Source: Deltaproteobacteria bacterium
Lineage (GTDB): Bacteria; Myxococcota_C; UBA6777
Length of the DNA: 40,755 nucleotides
Assembly: GCA_002731275.1 (NCBI GenBank)
Contig: PCBK01000128.1
Location: 1-40,755 of the forward strand
Direction of reading: 5' to 3'
Position numbers and translations under genes: made by a program. Below are positions 1 to 9,141 of the stretch, piece by piece (within the stretch, counting starts at the first letter, position 1; each line of letters opens with the position of its first letter). The notes below the pieces were generated by a model. The model did no database searches, was not told the DNA's origin, and saw only the letters and a list, made by a program, of their open reading frames with translations.

Positions 1-241
1 AGAGGAAGGGGGAAGGCCGGAGGCCAGGGGGATGGAGAGGTTTGTTGAGGGGGTGGTTGCAAAGTGAATGAAGCAAATGACAACCGCATATGTTGTCCGA
101 GTATTCGAGCGTTAGGAGGATACTGCTTGCAGTATCCGTATTGCCCCGAGGGATTTGTAATGTATGTTCGGGTGCATTTTGCGAAGGCACAAGTGCAACT
201 ACGCCTGGAACAGCAATCTAGCTTACCCCGTATATATCGTT
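1..241. other. Window edge without a supported gene
   Basis: No reading frame here has a convincing ribosome binding site or a recognisable protein. The first 60 bases are purine- and G-rich. The only structured element I can point to is the inverted repeat at 118-137, listed separately. A frame open from 64 to 420 runs antisense into the dioxygenase gene and looks like a shadow of it. Confidence 0.5.
118..137. repeat. 20-bp inverted repeat downstream of the dioxygenase gene
   Basis: Perfect 9-base arms, GGATACTGC and GCAGTATCC, are separated by TT. As RNA this would form an 8-bp stem with a CTTG loop. It lies about 100 bases past the stop codon of the minus-strand dioxygenase gene, but no T-run follows in either direction. 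It could be a protein-binding site or a weak 3'-end hairpin. Confidence 0.4.
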
Positions 242-1159
242 TTACTGGCGTTGTTGGGTTTGGGATTGGTAGGTGCTTTCGAATATCTTATCGGCGTTTC
301 CGGCCTCAAAACCGTCGCGTCTGTGTGCGCGGGTCACCTGATCTGCCGGAAGGTCCTGATATTCTGGCAAGACACGTCGTTCGGCGAACTCGACATAGCT
401 CCCTGAGATACGCTTTTTGATGGCGGTCCCATCAGGATTCTGTCGTGAGTGGAAGAGCGCGTCGACAATCTCCGCGACTGTCGAACTTTGCAAAAGCAAG
501 CCATCTGGACTCTCTTTGATCTTGCCACCACTGTCATTCAACGTAAAACCGTGCTCTTCGAGGAATGTGTTGAATGCGGAGAGTTGATTGTACGGCGCAG
601 GCAGGGTGTGGACGCTGACTGTGAAGTGGTTGAGATAGTAACGGTTGTAGATGGTCCATGCCGCGTACTCGCTCTCTTCGAGGAGTCGTTCGTAGTCTTC
701 GATAAAGGGGACATCCCAGCCCGAAGTGTGCAAAAAGGCGTCGACCGCTTCTCCATCATCGAGGTCAAGTGCGTCGACGGGATCCTCTTGCACTTGATCT
801 GTGTAGTGACGAATGATTTGCTGTGCTTCTTCGGAGAGGTCGCCTACTCGCAGCTCGCTGATGAAGATGCGCGGGTATTGTGGTGAGGGAGGCGCATACC
901 AATAAGCGTCAAGGCGCTTGGATTCGAAGAAGTACTTGTCACGCCTTGTGTAACCGTGGTGTAAAAAGATCCGTTCGAGCGAGGCGAGCCCAAGGTTGGG
1001 GACGCCGATTGAACGAAAGGCAATGTGGTCGTTTTGGATGTCGTCGTCCGATTGAATGATGCCCTCTTTGCGCATCGCGTCGAGGACACCCTGTACGTCT
1101 GGAACGCGCTCTTTGTAGCGACGCATCAAACCATCGAGTATTTCGTCAAGTGTGCTCAT
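242..1159 (-). CDS. HglS-like 2-oxoadipate dioxygenase/decarboxylase (DUF1338 family)
   Basis: A 305-residue cytosolic protein of the DUF1338 family. Characterised members are Fe(II)-dependent dioxygenases that convert 2-oxoadipate to D-2-hydroxyglutarate in lysine catabolism. The family's metal-binding pattern is visible: His45 in NDHIAFRS, His178 in LNHFTVSVH and Glu257 in GSYVEFAER; their role as ligands is taken from the family. The start at 1159 (MSTLDEIL) is preferred over one 14 codons upstream because AGGGAG lies at the right distance before it. No other lysine-degradation gene is near, so the substrate is inferred from the family alone. It is transcribed divergently from the giant ATPase gene. 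The family call is fairly sure; the exact substrate is not. Confidence 0.85.
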   Translation of the reverse strand: MSTLDEILDGLMRRYKERVPDVQGVLDAMRKEGIIQSDDDIQNDHIAFRSIGVPNLGLASLERIFLHHGYTRRDKYFFESKRLDAYWYAPPSPQYPRIFISELRVGDLSEEAQQIIRHYTDQVQEDPVDALDLDDGEAVDAFLHTSGWDVPFIEDYERLLEESEYAAWTIYNRYYLNHFTVSVHTLPAPYNQLSAFNTFLEEHGFTLNDSGGKIKESPDGLLLQSSTVAEIVDALFHSRQNPDGTAIKKRISGSYVEFAERRVLPEYQDLPADQVTRAHRRDGFEAGNADKIFESTYQSQTQQRQ

Positions 1160-1222
1160 AACCGGCTCCCTTGTGTGAAGGTGTTGGGGGGGGATGGACA
1201 CGCCATCCTTTTTCTATCGCCA

Positions 1223-1250
1223 AATATAATCTGTTTCGCGGGAAAGACAA
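1223..1250 (-). promoter_or_regulatory. Candidate sigma-70 promoter of the dioxygenase gene
   Basis: Read on the minus strand, TTGTCT (1245-1250) and TATATT (1223-1228) are 16 bases apart, with the start codon about 64 bases further on. The match is moderate. The promoter would be back to back with that of the giant gene. Confidence 0.35.
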
Positions 1251-1291
1251 GATGTGGATAGGGACGCAGGTGCTTCGAGTGACCTTTTTTT

Positions 1292-1320
1292 CTGGCAAAT
1301 CGCACTTCGAACACTACAAT
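1292..1320 (+). promoter_or_regulatory. Candidate sigma-70 promoter of the giant ATPase gene
   Basis: CTGGCA (1292-1297) and TACAAT (1315-1320) are 17 bases apart. Transcription would begin near 1327, leaving a leader of about 40 bases. A modest Shine-Dalgarno sequence, GGTGA at 1355-1359, precedes the ATG at 1366. Confidence 0.45.
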
Positions 1321-1365
1321 GTGGGGCAAACACAACGCTCTCCCCCAAACCAACGGTGAAAGTAG

Positions 1366-4300
1366 ATGACACAAGAGATTCCTTCTCATATTCAGGTGAT
1401 CGCGACACAACCTTATCCACAACAGCGACGCTCGATCCAGTCCTTCGTCGAACAGCGCGCAGAGATCCCTGCACTCGTTCGATGTGTCGGTGCGCTACGG
1501 GATCCTGAACCTCTCCTATACACCATGCGACTGCTCGCCGATCTCGAACGCCTCGACGATACAGGGCTCAAAGAGGTCCTCGGCCAGGTGTTTTTGGGGC
1601 TCAGTGATACGAGCTTACATCGCCTGCTTCAGGACGTCTCGAAAGATCCCTACCCACTCTCACAACAGATGGTGCTCGTCTCCTATGTCGAGCAGGCGAT
1701 GTTGACATTTCCACTCGAACGTATCGCAGCGCTCGCGCTGTTCGATCGATGGCTCAAAAACCACGCCTGGGAACGCCATCAACAGCTCCGCAAACAAGCT
1801 CACCAACAAGTCGAAGAAGCCCTTCGTACATCGACCTTTCAGGAGCTTGAAGATCCCATCTTTTTTCATCTCGATGGCACGACACTCGCGTCACTTTGTA
1901 CTGTCGAAGCGCAACGTGCCCGCCTGGAGTCCTTTGCGCAGAAAGTCATCCATCAGTTGGAGAGCGCACCCAAGTCCATCTCACAAGCCAACGCCGAAGA
2001 CATCCTCGCGAGACGTGTCTACACAGATCCCGGCCACTTCTTTGTCGAACTGCTGCAAAACGCCGAAGACGCCAAAGCCACAAAGTGGAACATCGATATC
2101 GAAGCGCAGGAGGTCTTGATCTGGCACGATGGGATTCCCTTTGACACCAGAGACGTTGTGGGTGTCCTCTCCATCGGTCAGACGACCAAACACAAAGAAC
2201 AAATTGGATTTTTTGGTGTCGGCTTTAAATCGGTCTATGAAGTCTGTGAGAGACCTCAATTGTACTCCGGCCTGTTCCGCTTTGAGATCGCAGACGTCTC
2301 GGTCCCCAGGCGACTTGGACAATGGCCAGAAGGACAAGAGCCCGAAGGCTCTTTGCTCGTCTTGCCTCTTCGTGATCCAGAAGACCCACTGCGAAGACCC
2401 GAAAAACTCTACACATACGCGAGTGAGATCCCACCAGAGACCCTTCTCACGTTACGCCATCTCAACTCCTTCTCCATGCGCCACGGGGCACAAAGATACG
2501 CTTACCAAAAAGAAGCTCTCGGTCCATCACAAATCCAACTGCGAGATCAAGTCGGTTCACAACATCGGACCTACTGGATCGAAGAGGAGGTCGTAACATT
2601 CGACACCTCACTGATTGGAGAGTCCAGTCGCACGACAAAGACACCTGTGATGGTCGCGGTCGCGCTCGATCAGGATATGTTTCCGACACAAACGGACTCT
2701 TCGGCGACGATCTTTAGCTATCTCCCAACAGGTGAACACTCCGGATTACAGTGTCTTTTACATGCTCACTTCGATGTCCCCGTGGACAGAGAGCGGTTGC
2801 ACTACGACTCAGCCCGTAACAAGTGGGTGCTCGCACACCACGGGAGACTGTTGTGTCGTGCGCTTGTGCGGGGCATGGAGACATGTATTGAGCAAGGTCG
2901 AGATGCCGTCAGGTGGGCGATCGCGTATCTTGAGGTGATGCCTCTTCGTGAAGACCTACGTCACCCCGTGTACACGTCGATGTTCCAAGCTTTCTGCGAA
3001 GCTACTGCTGAGGCGTCGATCCTGCCCGCTGTCAACGGTGAATGGTTGAGACCTGCGCAGGCACTTTATCTCGATGATGATGTCTTGCTTCCCTTGCTCA
3101 AAGAAGCGACGTTTGGTCCAGCACAGCGTCGCTTACTCTGTCCCTTGCCAGCGCGTACACAGACACTCATCGCGTCACTTGGTGTGGAGCGTTGTCGTCC
3201 CGAAGATCTACGCGATTACATCAAACAACAGGCGACGCACTTCCAGACAGAAGGTCTTTGCACCGAAGCGTTCTTGCAAGCACTTCCTGCTCTGTTCGAT
3301 CGCGTCGGAGATGCAGGTGTCGACCTCGATGTACTCCACGGGTGCCCCGTCTTTCCCGATGAAGCAGGTCAGCTACACAAAGCGGCGGACATTACATACG
3401 TTCCTGACTCGTGGGAGCCGCTGTATGAGGGCGTTGTGCCGCTGATCGCGAAGTCTTTGCGGACGGATGTTTCGGAGGGACAGCGTCGTTGTTTCGAGCG
3501 CCTTGGGCTTCATTGCCAATCACATGAGCAGCTCGTGGAAGATCTGAAGAAGCCTCTATTTATCGAGGCGTTCACGACAACAGAGAAGTTTCCGTTGTTG
3601 TTAGAGATCCTGTCTTCATTGCCGTGGTCATGGACACAACAGGTCGCGAGGCTACCTCTCTTTCCGACCTTGCGAGGACGTGCACCTCTTGTCGCCGATG
3701 TGTTGGAGGAACAGGCTTGGCTAACACCTTCTCACCCAATGGCCCAATGGTTTCACGATCTTCTCGACCAAGAGCAGAGTGAAACGCCGATCCTTGCGCT
3801 CATTTCACGAGACATTCAAGAGGAGTATTCGTCTCTTTTGACCAGGATGGGGGGGCGTACATTCTCTGTAGAGTGGGCTTTTGAGATGTTTTGTCAGCAT
3901 CATGAGCGCTGGTCTGATGATGTCCTGTTCTCTTTTCACGAGGCCTGGGAACACCAACAAGATGAGTTGACAACCCGTCTTAGACGTACATTGAGGGCGA
4001 CACCGCTGTTCTTTGATCAGCACGGTGAGCGTCGATCTCTCGAAGGTCCAGAGCGCCTGTACATTCCCTCCGACGAAGATGTCAAAGATTGTTTTCCCGA
4101 CGCGCCCTGGATCGCGCTGTCATTGTCTTCTTATGGGTATATTCGAGCTTTGGGAGGGCGCGCGGTTGGCTTCTCGACTGTCCTCTCGGCGCTCTTACTC
4201 GAAGACGAAGGGACGCTGTTTGACCCATTTGATCTTGAGCAGCTACGTGGGGCTTATCGCTATCTCTCACCGAGGATGGGACAGATCTCTCGTGAACAAT

Positions 4301-7300
4301 CGACAAGACTCGCTGATGCGCCGATCTGGTTGGCGAAAGACGACGCTCTCTACACATTGCGCAAGCTGAGGATGCTCGACGCGCACACGCCTGAGGCGTG
4401 GAGAAAGCTCTACAGTCTTTGGAACGCACATCCTCTACTCGACGACGAAGGGACGTATTCTGCGCTCTCACTCGCGCAACAACTTCCTCTCACACAGGTC
4501 GAGTGGGAGCTGACAGCAGCCCGTGTCCTCGACGATCTGCAACAGGAGCTGCCCCCTCTCGAAGGCGATGAGAGAGCCACTCTTGTCGATGCTGTCGAGA
4601 TCCTACGTCGTCGACTGTCCTCCTCTATGGCACCACAATTACTGTCTCTTCCGTTGTTTTTGGACGAAGATGGTGTGGCTGGCCCACTCGTCTCGTGGTC
4701 GACGAACACAGAAGAGGGGATTCGACGCTCGACATCCTCGTTACATGCGTTGTTTGTATGGGGAGAATGCAGGTTGTTATCAGAGGCTGAGGAGGCGTTG
4801 TGGGCGCGGCTCCTCGATGCGCTTGATGTCAGGCGCCCTGATATCCGCGATGTGCTGGAGATGGTCACACGCTCACCAGAGCGCTGGCAGGAGGAGGCCG
4901 CTGCCCGGATGCTCAGAGAGACGCTCGCGGCGAACGCTTCACAAGTTGCGCTGTATTTTCCTCCAAAAGGAGGGGAGGGCGCACCTGCCCTTCAAGCGCT
5001 CGTCTGCTGGCCCAATGAGCAAGGAGGGTTGTGTTCTGCGTCCACATTGCTCCTCGAAGAGACACCTGTGTTGTCTCATTCATCGGCGGAGTCACTTGCG
5101 TGGAAGGAGATCTTGCCTGCGACAGCGCGTCTCCACCCTGACGCTCTTGAACAGGCCGACGCTTTGAGGGGGTTGGTTTTCTTTGCAGATCCAGTGTCGA
5201 TGGTCTTGCAGCGTCTTCAGGAAGAAGCACGCCCCAACGCACCTCTCGACGAACAGCCCTCATGGTTCCGGGAGCTGGCGTCATTGGTCTCCTTTGTGAA
5301 GCTGGCTTGGGAGCGCTACCAAGACGTCGAAAAGGTCTTGTCATTTCCACTTGTGCTCGACGCCGAAGGTCTCCTCACGACAGGTCTACATGTCGATGTG
5401 GATGCTTTTGAGCGTCTGTGGCTAAGTGCATTTGTGCGCCCTTTGAAGGTCGCTGATCTGGCGTGGAGTGAGCATGTACAGACGATCTGTCCGGAGCTTG
5501 TTGGTTCGCTGAAGCCGGAGGCGTTGCTGCGTGTGATCGCGGCGTCTTGCAAGACACTGGAGGGGAGCTTTGATGGACATGAAGTTTTACACGAACCGAC
5601 ACATCGAGCCCAAATGTACGATTGGTTGTACGAACATCGAGCGCATTGGGAGGCATCACAGGAGCTGATTGGTTTGCTCGGTCATGCGAATTTGTTTCCA
5701 AACAGGCTGGGGATTCCGTCTTCGGCGAGGGTGTTGCTGCTGAATGCTGAGATCCCCGATGTGCAGCTTGGTTGGGAACCTCATGATGAGCTTCCTTCGT
5801 CGTTGTTATCTTGGCTACGCCAAACCTACCCATTTGATGAAGACCAGAGAAAGCGTCTCGCTGATGCGTTGGTCGCAGAGCTTCGTCTTTGTGCAGGAGA
5901 TGAGGATGTCGAGCGTTCAAGAGATCTGCTGCTCTATCTCGCGTACAGCCAACAGGAGCAATTTTCAGCGACAGGTGGTGAGCACGTTTTGGTCGGTGAG
6001 GAAGGCTGGAGTGATGCCGCACGTGAGGCGTGGAAGGAGCGGATCGCTCGACTGCGTCTTCATCGTCAACTGAAGGTCGCCAATCAAGATGGTACATTCC
6101 AGCGTTTGAAAGAGTTGTGGTGTCCACAAGAAGCCCACCTCGACTTTCTCGAACGTTGTATGGACTCAATCCCTGACTTTATCTCACTTGTCTACAGACA
6201 TCCTGCGATTGACGCGTTGTTTGACGCAGCTGGCATCCATATGTATTTGACGTTGGAACAGCTAGAGCCTTTGTTTACGCGCTGGGAGGGGGAGGATGCG
6301 CCCCAAGACATCGAAGGGCGTGTGGCATTTGCGACGTATCTCGCGATGTGTGTGGAGGATAATCACGCACTTGTCCATGCGCTCAAGCTCCGAGACCGTG
6401 CGTGGATACCGAACGGAGAGGGGACACAATGTCGTCCTTCTGCGCTGTACTGGCCTAACCCGATCGTCAAGATGGTGCTCGGTGAGCAGCCTGCTTTGTT
6501 CCCTGACCCGACGTTGAGTTATACCGTCCTGACGCAATTACAAGAGAGCCTCTCTTTTCGTCAGAGCGATGAGGTGACGTTGGAAGATGTGCTCAAGCAG
6601 ATCCCCTCTGGCGAACCTGCGCCGAGAGATCTGTTGGAGTGGTTGGAGAAGAGCTTGTTGCAAAAGCAGCTCACACCACAAGAGGTGCGCGAACACTTAC
6701 TCACGTTCCCCTGTTTTCTCGATGAAGATGGTCTCTTGCGACCTGCGAGGGAGCTGCTGCGAGGAGAGGCCTACATGCTCTTTGGTCGATGGCGTGGAGT
6801 TTGGCCTCTTGCTGCTGAGTATCCGAAGCTGGCAGCCTCACTGAAGCTTCCAACGACTCCAAAGGCTCACGATATCCAGACGTACCTTCACGATGTCGCA
6901 CATTATATAAAAGAGACGGACGCTGCTGCGTTGCTCCGAGAAGAACCGGAGCTGTTCGAGCAGCTCATTCGCTGTTTGGAGGCACTTGTTGAGCTTGATG
7001 CGCCACCTCTTCGTGGGGCGTTTCCGCTTCCTTGTGTCTCACAAGAAGGTGCACGTGTGCTCGTCGTTTTCCCTGCGGAAGGTGTCGCGATTGTTCCACC
7101 TGAACACGATGATATCGACACCTCCGATGTTGCCTACTGGGTCTCTGTCGAAGGGGAGCTGCGTGCCGCTTTGACCGCGTATCTCGAACGTTGTGGGGTC
7201 GATGTCCTTCAGAAAGAAGCGCCTGTCGAAGACGTCGCACCTGAGACACCCGATGTCCAAAAGCTCCCCGAAAAAGTTGAGTCGAGCGACAGGGGAGAGA

Positions 7301-8988
7301 GGAGGCGCGCGAAGAGGGCGGCTGACAAGCTCGATACACCTGCACCTTTACAGCACAAAAAGGCCAAGGAGAAGCGAAAAAGACCGCGTCCCGCTGCGCA
7401 GATCAAACCACTCACCAAAGGCAAAGAGAGCCCTGAGCCGTCGAGGAAAGCGCCCAGAAAACCGGACCGTCTGCCTCAAAAGCCGAAGAAAACATCTCTT
7501 CCCTCTACAAAGAAGGCGCAAAAAGGTCAACACACCCAAAAACAGCAGGAAACCTCCGAAGGTTCATGGTGGGATCGCTTGTGGGATCGATTCCGTGGAG
7601 AAGATGGGGGCTCTGAGAGCACATCACTTCAGGACAACAGGGCTGACGCGCAGTCGAAGCGCAAGAAGGACGACTCACGTCCCATTCATGCTCCGAGGCG
7701 TGAGATGCCGTCGTGGTCTTCTTCGTCATCTGGAAGGCGCGATACATCCGACTATACACCGCAAAGACACGACTCTTGGTTTCGCCATCAGAGCGCGATC
7801 CAACCGCAGCTTGAAGGTGCACGTTCCTGGATCATGGATCACCAACGTACGCCGGAGTTTGGGTTTGCCTTTGCGCCTTCGAGTCTTCCTACACCGTGGA
7901 TGTATGCCTCGATGATGATTGGTGATTCTTTCGAGCGTCGCAGCCAAAAGTGGCGCAGCGCCTTGAGTAAGGCGGAGTGGGCGACCTCTGAAGGTGAGGA
8001 GGGCCGACACTCTGTCTTGATGCGCGGGCGGATCCCCAAAGGGGAGAATCTGTTACCGATGCCTCTGTTTGGTCGACTGTTAGAGGTTGAGGCTCCCGAG
8101 CACGTTCGTTTAGTAGAGGGGCGTCATATGTTACCTGTCTTGATCGCCCGAGAGGACGCTGATGTCCGTTATAAAGTGGCGTTGGGGCAGACGCCAGTCT
8201 TTGAGCCGCAACCGATCACGGATTCTTTTCCCAAAGGGTTGTTGTTGTCGACTGTGCCCGATCGCGAATTGCCACTTGAGGTGCATCTGTTTCTCGACGA
8301 GTTGGTCTCAAGAGAACAGAGTCCAGTGGAGAATGCTTATGCTGTGCGAGCGTTTATCAAGGAACACTATCGATACGATCCTTCGTACTTGGAAGATCCT
8401 GAGGTCGCGCAGTGGTTGCGCAAGGTGACCCGTGGACAGGCGAATCAGCACGTCGCTGCGCTTCATGCAGGGCGAGATGCGCAGGCGCTTGGTCGTGGTG
8501 TGTGTTACGAGTTGAACGCGCTCGCGTGTGAGCTGCTGCGCCGTGTCGGTGTGCCTGCGGCTGTGTCGAGTGGTTGGACGATGGATCGAGGACAGCTCGC
8601 GCAGCCTGATCATATGTGGGCGATGGCGTTGTTGCCTTCTGATATGGGTTTACGTTGGTTACCGATCGACGCGTCGACGACAAGACAAGGGCGGCCTCTT
8701 CATGCGGCGCGACGTGCAGATGGTCCCTGGCGGATCCCTCCTTCTGAGGCGCCACATTCTACACCAGCGCCACCTGCGATGCCTTCTACACCGGCAAGTA
8801 CAGTCTCTATTGATCGGACAAAAGCCCATATCCTCGGTGAGCTGCTCAATGCGACCGAACATCTCGCGGCCATGACCAGGACCCCGAAAGAGGAGGACGT
8901 GTGGCGACAACGATGGCAAGAGATCCTCGCTGAACCAGCGCTCGCGGAGGCGCTTTTGCAATGGCTCCTCGAAAGACGCTCTGAGTAA
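1366..8988 (+). CDS. Giant sacsin-like HSP90-type ATPase with C-terminal transglutaminase-like domain
   Basis: An uninterrupted 2540-residue frame. After ~215 helical residues comes a GHKL/HSP90-type ATPase of the sacsin kind: FVELLQNAEDA (226-236, with the catalytic-type Glu228 and Mg-site Asn232), WHDGIPF (253-259), SIGQTTK (268-274) and IGFFGVGFKS (280-289). From ~550 to ~1910 a motif of the form 'hydrophobic-P-x-F-x-D-x-x-G-x-x-x-P' recurs about every 110 residues, some thirteen times. A Lys/Arg/Pro/Ser-rich linker spans ~1950-2140. The C-terminal part holds a transglutaminase-like triad: Cys2380 in GRGVCYELNA, His2416 in DHMWAMALLP and Asp2435 in LPIDAS. There is no signal peptide or membrane segment, so it should be cytosolic. 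Sacsin-type ATPases are chaperone-like; such domains also occur in bacterial conflict-system proteins. A role in protein quality control or anti-phage defence, with the Cys domain as peptidase or cross-linker, is inference. No partner gene is obvious. Confidence 0.85.
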   Translation: MTQEIPSHIQVIATQPYPQQRRSIQSFVEQRAEIPALVRCVGALRDPEPLLYTMRLLADLERLDDTGLKEVLGQVFLGLSDTSLHRLLQDVSKDPYPLSQQMVLVSYVEQAMLTFPLERIAALALFDRWLKNHAWERHQQLRKQAHQQVEEALRTSTFQELEDPIFFHLDGTTLASLCTVEAQRARLESFAQKVIHQLESAPKSISQANAEDILARRVYTDPGHFFVELLQNAEDAKATKWNIDIEAQEVLIWHDGIPFDTRDVVGVLSIGQTTKHKEQIGFFGVGFKSVYEVCERPQLYSGLFRFEIADVSVPRRLGQWPEGQEPEGSLLVLPLRDPEDPLRRPEKLYTYASEIPPETLLTLRHLNSFSMRHGAQRYAYQKEALGPSQIQLRDQVGSQHRTYWIEEEVVTFDTSLIGESSRTTKTPVMVAVALDQDMFPTQTDSSATIFSYLPTGEHSGLQCLLHAHFDVPVDRERLHYDSARNKWVLAHHGRLLCRALVRGMETCIEQGRDAVRWAIAYLEVMPLREDLRHPVYTSMFQAFCEATAEASILPAVNGEWLRPAQALYLDDDVLLPLLKEATFGPAQRRLLCPLPARTQTLIASLGVERCRPEDLRDYIKQQATHFQTEGLCTEAFLQALPALFDRVGDAGVDLDVLHGCPVFPDEAGQLHKAADITYVPDSWEPLYEGVVPLIAKSLRTDVSEGQRRCFERLGLHCQSHEQLVEDLKKPLFIEAFTTTEKFPLLLEILSSLPWSWTQQVARLPLFPTLRGRAPLVADVLEEQAWLTPSHPMAQWFHDLLDQEQSETPILALISRDIQEEYSSLLTRMGGRTFSVEWAFEMFCQHHERWSDDVLFSFHEAWEHQQDELTTRLRRTLRATPLFFDQHGERRSLEGPERLYIPSDEDVKDCFPDAPWIALSLSSYGYIRALGGRAVGFSTVLSALLLEDEGTLFDPFDLEQLRGAYRYLSPRMGQISREQSTRLADAPIWLAKDDALYTLRKLRMLDAHTPEAWRKLYSLWNAHPLLDDEGTYSALSLAQQLPLTQVEWELTAARVLDDLQQELPPLEGDERATLVDAVEILRRRLSSSMAPQLLSLPLFLDEDGVAGPLVSWSTNTEEGIRRSTSSLHALFVWGECRLLSEAEEALWARLLDALDVRRPDIRDVLEMVTRSPERWQEEAAARMLRETLAANASQVALYFPPKGGEGAPALQALVCWPNEQGGLCSASTLLLEETPVLSHSSAESLAWKEILPATARLHPDALEQADALRGLVFFADPVSMVLQRLQEEARPNAPLDEQPSWFRELASLVSFVKLAWERYQDVEKVLSFPLVLDAEGLLTTGLHVDVDAFERLWLSAFVRPLKVADLAWSEHVQTICPELVGSLKPEALLRVIAASCKTLEGSFDGHEVLHEPTHRAQMYDWLYEHRAHWEASQELIGLLGHANLFPNRLGIPSSARVLLLNAEIPDVQLGWEPHDELPSSLLSWLRQTYPFDEDQRKRLADALVAELRLCAGDEDVERSRDLLLYLAYSQQEQFSATGGEHVLVGEEGWSDAAREAWKERIARLRLHRQLKVANQDGTFQRLKELWCPQEAHLDFLERCMDSIPDFISLVYRHPAIDALFDAAGIHMYLTLEQLEPLFTRWEGEDAPQDIEGRVAFATYLAMCVEDNHALVHALKLRDRAWIPNGEGTQCRPSALYWPNPIVKMVLGEQPALFPDPTLSYTVLTQLQESLSFRQSDEVTLEDVLKQIPSGEPAPRDLLEWLEKSLLQKQLTPQEVREHLLTFPCFLDEDGLLRPARELLRGEAYMLFGRWRGVWPLAAEYPKLAASLKLPTTPKAHDIQTYLHDVAHYIKETDAAALLREEPELFEQLIRCLEALVELDAPPLRGAFPLPCVSQEGARVLVVFPAEGVAIVPPEHDDIDTSDVAYWVSVEGELRAALTAYLERCGVDVLQKEAPVEDVAPETPDVQKLPEKVESSDRGERRRAKRAADKLDTPAPLQHKKAKEKRKRPRPAAQIKPLTKGKESPEPSRKAPRKPDRLPQKPKKTSLPSTKKAQKGQHTQKQQETSEGSWWDRLWDRFRGEDGGSESTSLQDNRADAQSKRKKDDSRPIHAPRREMPSWSSSSSGRRDTSDYTPQRHDSWFRHQSAIQPQLEGARSWIMDHQRTPEFGFAFAPSSLPTPWMYASMMIGDSFERRSQKWRSALSKAEWATSEGEEGRHSVLMRGRIPKGENLLPMPLFGRLLEVEAPEHVRLVEGRHMLPVLIAREDADVRYKVALGQTPVFEPQPITDSFPKGLLLSTVPDRELPLEVHLFLDELVSREQSPVENAYAVRAFIKEHYRYDPSYLEDPEVAQWLRKVTRGQANQHVAALHAGRDAQALGRGVCYELNALACELLRRVGVPAAVSSGWTMDRGQLAQPDHMWAMALLPSDMGLRWLPIDASTTRQGRPLHAARRADGPWRIPPSEAPHSTPAPPAMPSTPASTVSIDRTKAHILGELLNATEHLAAMTRTPKEEDVWRQRWQEILAEPALAEALLQWLLERRSE

Positions 8989-9042
8989 ACTCTCCCACTT
9001 CTCCTCCTGTCCAGTGTCGCTTCTTCTCCTTCACAAAAACAT

Positions 9043-9084
9043 TGTCAGAAAGTTCTTGACAAGTCCTTTGTTTTTGCGCATAGA
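9043..9084 (+). promoter_or_regulatory. Candidate sigma-70 promoter with overlapping dyad
   Basis: TTGACA (9056-9061) is a consensus -35 box, followed after 17 bases by a weak -10, CATAGA (9079-9084). An imperfect dyad, TGTCA (9043-9047) and TGACA (9057-9061), overlaps the -35 box and could be an operator. It would drive the membrane protein gene at 9142. Confidence 0.45.
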
Positions 9085-9141
9085 ACAATTGTTGGACCGA
9101 TGGTCTATTTTGAAGTGAAAGAATGATAAAAGGAGAAGAAA

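Noticed and set aside
64-420. A 118-codon frame at the left edge
   Set aside because: It overlaps the dioxygenase gene antisense and lacks any supporting signal.
7193-7915. A 240-codon basic frame inside the giant gene
   Set aside because: It is a plus-one shadow of the Lys/Arg-rich linker; the main frame is uninterrupted.
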